Positions 11,759 through 13,527 of a stretch of 13,527 nucleotides of DNA are shown here, piece by piece. Origin of the DNA: Clostridiales bacterium (GTDB lineage Bacteria > Bacillota > Clostridia > Christensenellales > Aristaeellaceae); the NCBI GenBank assembly GCA_004554085.1, contig SFNY01000077.1, positions 1 through 13,527 of the forward strand, in the 5' to 3' direction. Under the pieces are notes generated by a model. That model ran no database searches, was not told the origin of the DNA, and saw only the letters and a program-made list of their open reading frames with translations. A program made the position numbers and the translations under genes. How positions within the stretch are numbered: position 1 is the stretch's first letter; every line of letters begins with the position of its first letter.

Positions 11759-13527
11759 ATGATCTGCATCTATCCTGCGGACTGCACGGACTTTTCCACC
11801 AACGGAGCTGGGACGCTGCTGCCGCAGTCCTGCACCGTCACCGAGACGCTGAACGGCGAATACGAGCTGACGCTGGTACATTCCATCGACGAGCACGGGA
11901 AGTGGCGACGGCTCATGGAGGGCTGCATCCTGCGCGCGCCGGTGCCCGCCGCCATGACACCTCGCGTGCAACAGAAGGCTCAGACCCAGACCGGCGGCAC
12001 CGACATCTACCGCATCACGGGTGGTCGGGTGAACCTGCGCAGCGGGCCGGGCACGGGCTACCGGGTGCTCAAGGTCTACAAGAAGGGTACCGAGGTGCTG
12101 CTTCAAGAAAAGACAAATGCATCGTGGTACGAGATCGTCTGCCCGGACGGCAAGCGCGGCTTCATGTCCACGAAGTATCTGAGTTTTGTGCGCAGCGAGA
12201 GCAATGTGCAGACGGCGGTCGCCGAAGTCATCGAATCCCAGCAGCTGCGCGACCAGCCCTTCCGCATCTACCGCGTGGTACCCGAGCTGAATCAGGTTAC
12301 CGTCTATGCCCGCCACATCTTCTACGATCTGCTCGACAACATGGTGAAATCCCTCAAGCCCTCATCCTCCGCGATGGGGGCTTCTGTCGTGCAGGAATTG
12401 GCAGCATCCTGTGAGTCGGAGCACCCATTCAGCTTCTTCTCCGACCTCGAAGCCACGGCAGAGGAGGTGGAGTACACCAACGTCAATCCCGTGGAGGCTC
12501 TGCTGGGCGAGGACGGCGTGGTGGAAAAGTACGGCGGCGAGCTGCAGCGCGACTGGTACGATGTGTATGTGGTGGAGCGCGTGGGAAGCGACACGGACAT
12601 CGAAATCCGCGAGGGAAAAAACCTGCTGGGCGTATCCTACGACGTGGATCTGACGAACGTGACCACGCGCATCATGCCTACCGGCGAGGATAAGGACGGT
12701 GAGCTGCTCTACCTCCCGGAGCTGTACGTTGACAGCCCGCACATCAGCGACTATCCCCATCCCCGCTGGATGCATCTCTCTGTATCAGAAGCAAAGGAGG
12801 TCACCAGCGGTGATGACAAAAAGACCAAGGCGCAGTGCTACGAGGAGCTGCGCACAGCGGCGAAGGCGGAGTACGACAAGGGCTGCGACCTGCCCACCGT
12901 CACCCTGAACGTCGATTTCATCAACTGCGCGGACACCGAGGAATACCGCGACTACCACCTGCTCCAGAACATCTATCTGGGGGATGCCGTTCGGGTGATC
13001 GCCCCGCGCATCGGCGTTGCCGTGTCCATGCGCCTGACCCAGTACACCTACGACTGCCTGAAGCGCAAGTACACCCAGCTGTCCCTAGGCACGGTCGCAG
13101 AGACCCTCGAGGGTAGCATGATCTCCTCCAGGCAGCTTCCCAGCGGCAGCATCACCGGAGGCAAGTTGGCCAGCAATTCGGTGGGCAGCCTGCAGCTGAA
13201 GGCAGCCTCCATCCTGGCCGGGCACATCGATGCGGACGCGATCACCACGGATAAGCTGGCGGCGGGCGTCGTGACGGCGGAAAAGCTGGCAGCGGGTGCG
13301 GTGGACGCAGGCGCACTGAGCGCCATCACAGCGAAAATTGGCAGTCTGACCGCAGATGACATCAAGACTGACACCCTTGCGGCAGGCTTGGCTGCTTTCA
13401 CAGTGATTACCTGCGGATCGGCCAGCTTCGACCAGGCGACCGTTCAGCATCTGGTCGCTGAGGCGCTGAATCTCTCCTTCGGCGTTGGCGACGAGGTGTT
13501 CATCAACAACCTCAAGGTCGCCTACGC
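11759..13527 (+). CDS. Tail tip protein Tal / phage minor structural protein with SH3b insert (3' end outside window)
   Basis: Starts at ATG 11759 behind GGGGAGGTGA and stays open to the window end (589 residues so far). The N-terminus, MICIYPADCTDFSTNGAGTL with LNGEYELTLVHSIDEHGKW, is the standard start of Gram-positive minor structural (prophage endopeptidase tail) proteins. Residues about 84-144 are an SH3b (SH3_3) domain: RVNLRSGPGTGYRVLKVYKKG, then ASWYEIVCPDGKRGFMSTKYL. The hub then resumes (DQPFRIYRVVPELNQVTVYA, HIFYDLLDN, EGKNLLGVSYDVD, NIYLGDAVRVIAPR) up to about residue 455, followed by repeats of 'A..LAAG.V.A.KLAAGAV' type at about 465-545. Tal proteins form the tip below Dit and often carry wall hydrolase or receptor-binding parts downstream. 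No catalytic domain is visible in the part present. Confidence 0.9.
   Translation, partial: MICIYPADCTDFSTNGAGTLLPQSCTVTETLNGEYELTLVHSIDEHGKWRRLMEGCILRAPVPAAMTPRVQQKAQTQTGGTDIYRITGGRVNLRSGPGTGYRVLKVYKKGTEVLLQEKTNASWYEIVCPDGKRGFMSTKYLSFVRSESNVQTAVAEVIESQQLRDQPFRIYRVVPELNQVTVYARHIFYDLLDNMVKSLKPSSSAMGASVVQELAASCESEHPFSFFSDLEATAEEVEYTNVNPVEALLGEDGVVEKYGGELQRDWYDVYVVERVGSDTDIEIREGKNLLGVSYDVDLTNVTTRIMPTGEDKDGELLYLPELYVDSPHISDYPHPRWMHLSVSEAKEVTSGDDKKTKAQCYEELRTAAKAEYDKGCDLPTVTLNVDFINCADTEEYRDYHLLQNIYLGDAVRVIAPRIGVAVSMRLTQYTYDCLKRKYTQLSLGTVAETLEGSMISSRQLPSGSITGGKLASNSVGSLQLKAASILAGHIDADAITTDKLAAGVVTAEKLAAGAVDAGALSAITAKIGSLTADDIKTDTLAAGLAAFTVITCGSASFDQATVQHLVAEALNLSFGVGDEVFINNLKVAY
13150..13400 (+). 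repeat. Degenerate 'KLAAG' repeats in the tail protein
   Basis: The translated Tal sequence contains a run of short imperfect repeats of about 10 residues: ITGGKLASNSV, LQLKAASI, ITTDKLAAGVV, VTAEKLAAGAV, VDAGALSAIT, IKTDTLAAGLA. Such repeats are common in fibre-like stalks of phage tail proteins and probably form a trimeric or coiled spacer before the distal part. Confidence 0.65.

Overview
The window is a late structural module of a temperate siphovirus (prophage or phage), running entirely on the + strand from the end of the major capsid gene to the tail-fibre or endopeptidase gene at the tip of the tail. The DNA is GC-rich. Starts are ATG with two GTG, and most genes have AGGAGG-type ribosome sites. 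The protein families (HK97-fold capsid, gp6-like connector, phi13-type major tail protein, TP901-type tape measure, Sipho_tail Dit, minor structural protein with SH3b) are those of phages of GC-rich Bacillota. A gut Clostridia/Oscillospiraceae-type host is my inference. There are no rRNA, tRNA, CRISPR, integrase or lysis genes, and no gene-free stretch longer than about 100 bases.

Layout. 2-307: capsid C-terminus. 323-568: small head-fibre-like protein. 580-1235: head-tail connector and head closure (adaptor) proteins. 1261-1629: probable tail terminator. 1619-1973: HK97 gp10-like gene, broken by a frame change. 1989-2600: major tail protein, followed by a strong hairpin terminator. 2667-4280: a lower-GC three-gene insert (DUF4417 protein, HExxH zinc-protease-like protein, 61-residue acidic protein). 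4295-4872: tail assembly chaperone and its -1-frame extension. 4919-10550: a very long tape measure gene with tandem repeats and a frame break near its 3' end. 10550-11245: distal tail protein (Dit). 11317-11685: a YkvA/DUF1232 membrane protein with its own promoter. 11759-end: Tal-type tail protein with an SH3b domain inserted in its hub region, cut by the window end.

How it works together. The capsid, connector and closure proteins finish the head. The terminator, gp10-like protein and major tail protein make the neck and tube. The chaperones load the tape measure, whose length sets tail length. Dit and Tal form the tip that meets the cell wall. Two cassettes do not fit this pathway and look like added cargo ('morons'): the DUF4417/zincin/acidic-protein set and the YkvA gene.

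Two structural genes change frame at points where conserved sequence continues in another frame. If the sequence is correct, this copy may be a decaying prophage. If not, these are sequencing or assembly errors. The most notable candidates for something new are the zincin cassette between tail tube and chaperone genes, and the promoter-bearing YkvA gene between Dit and Tal.
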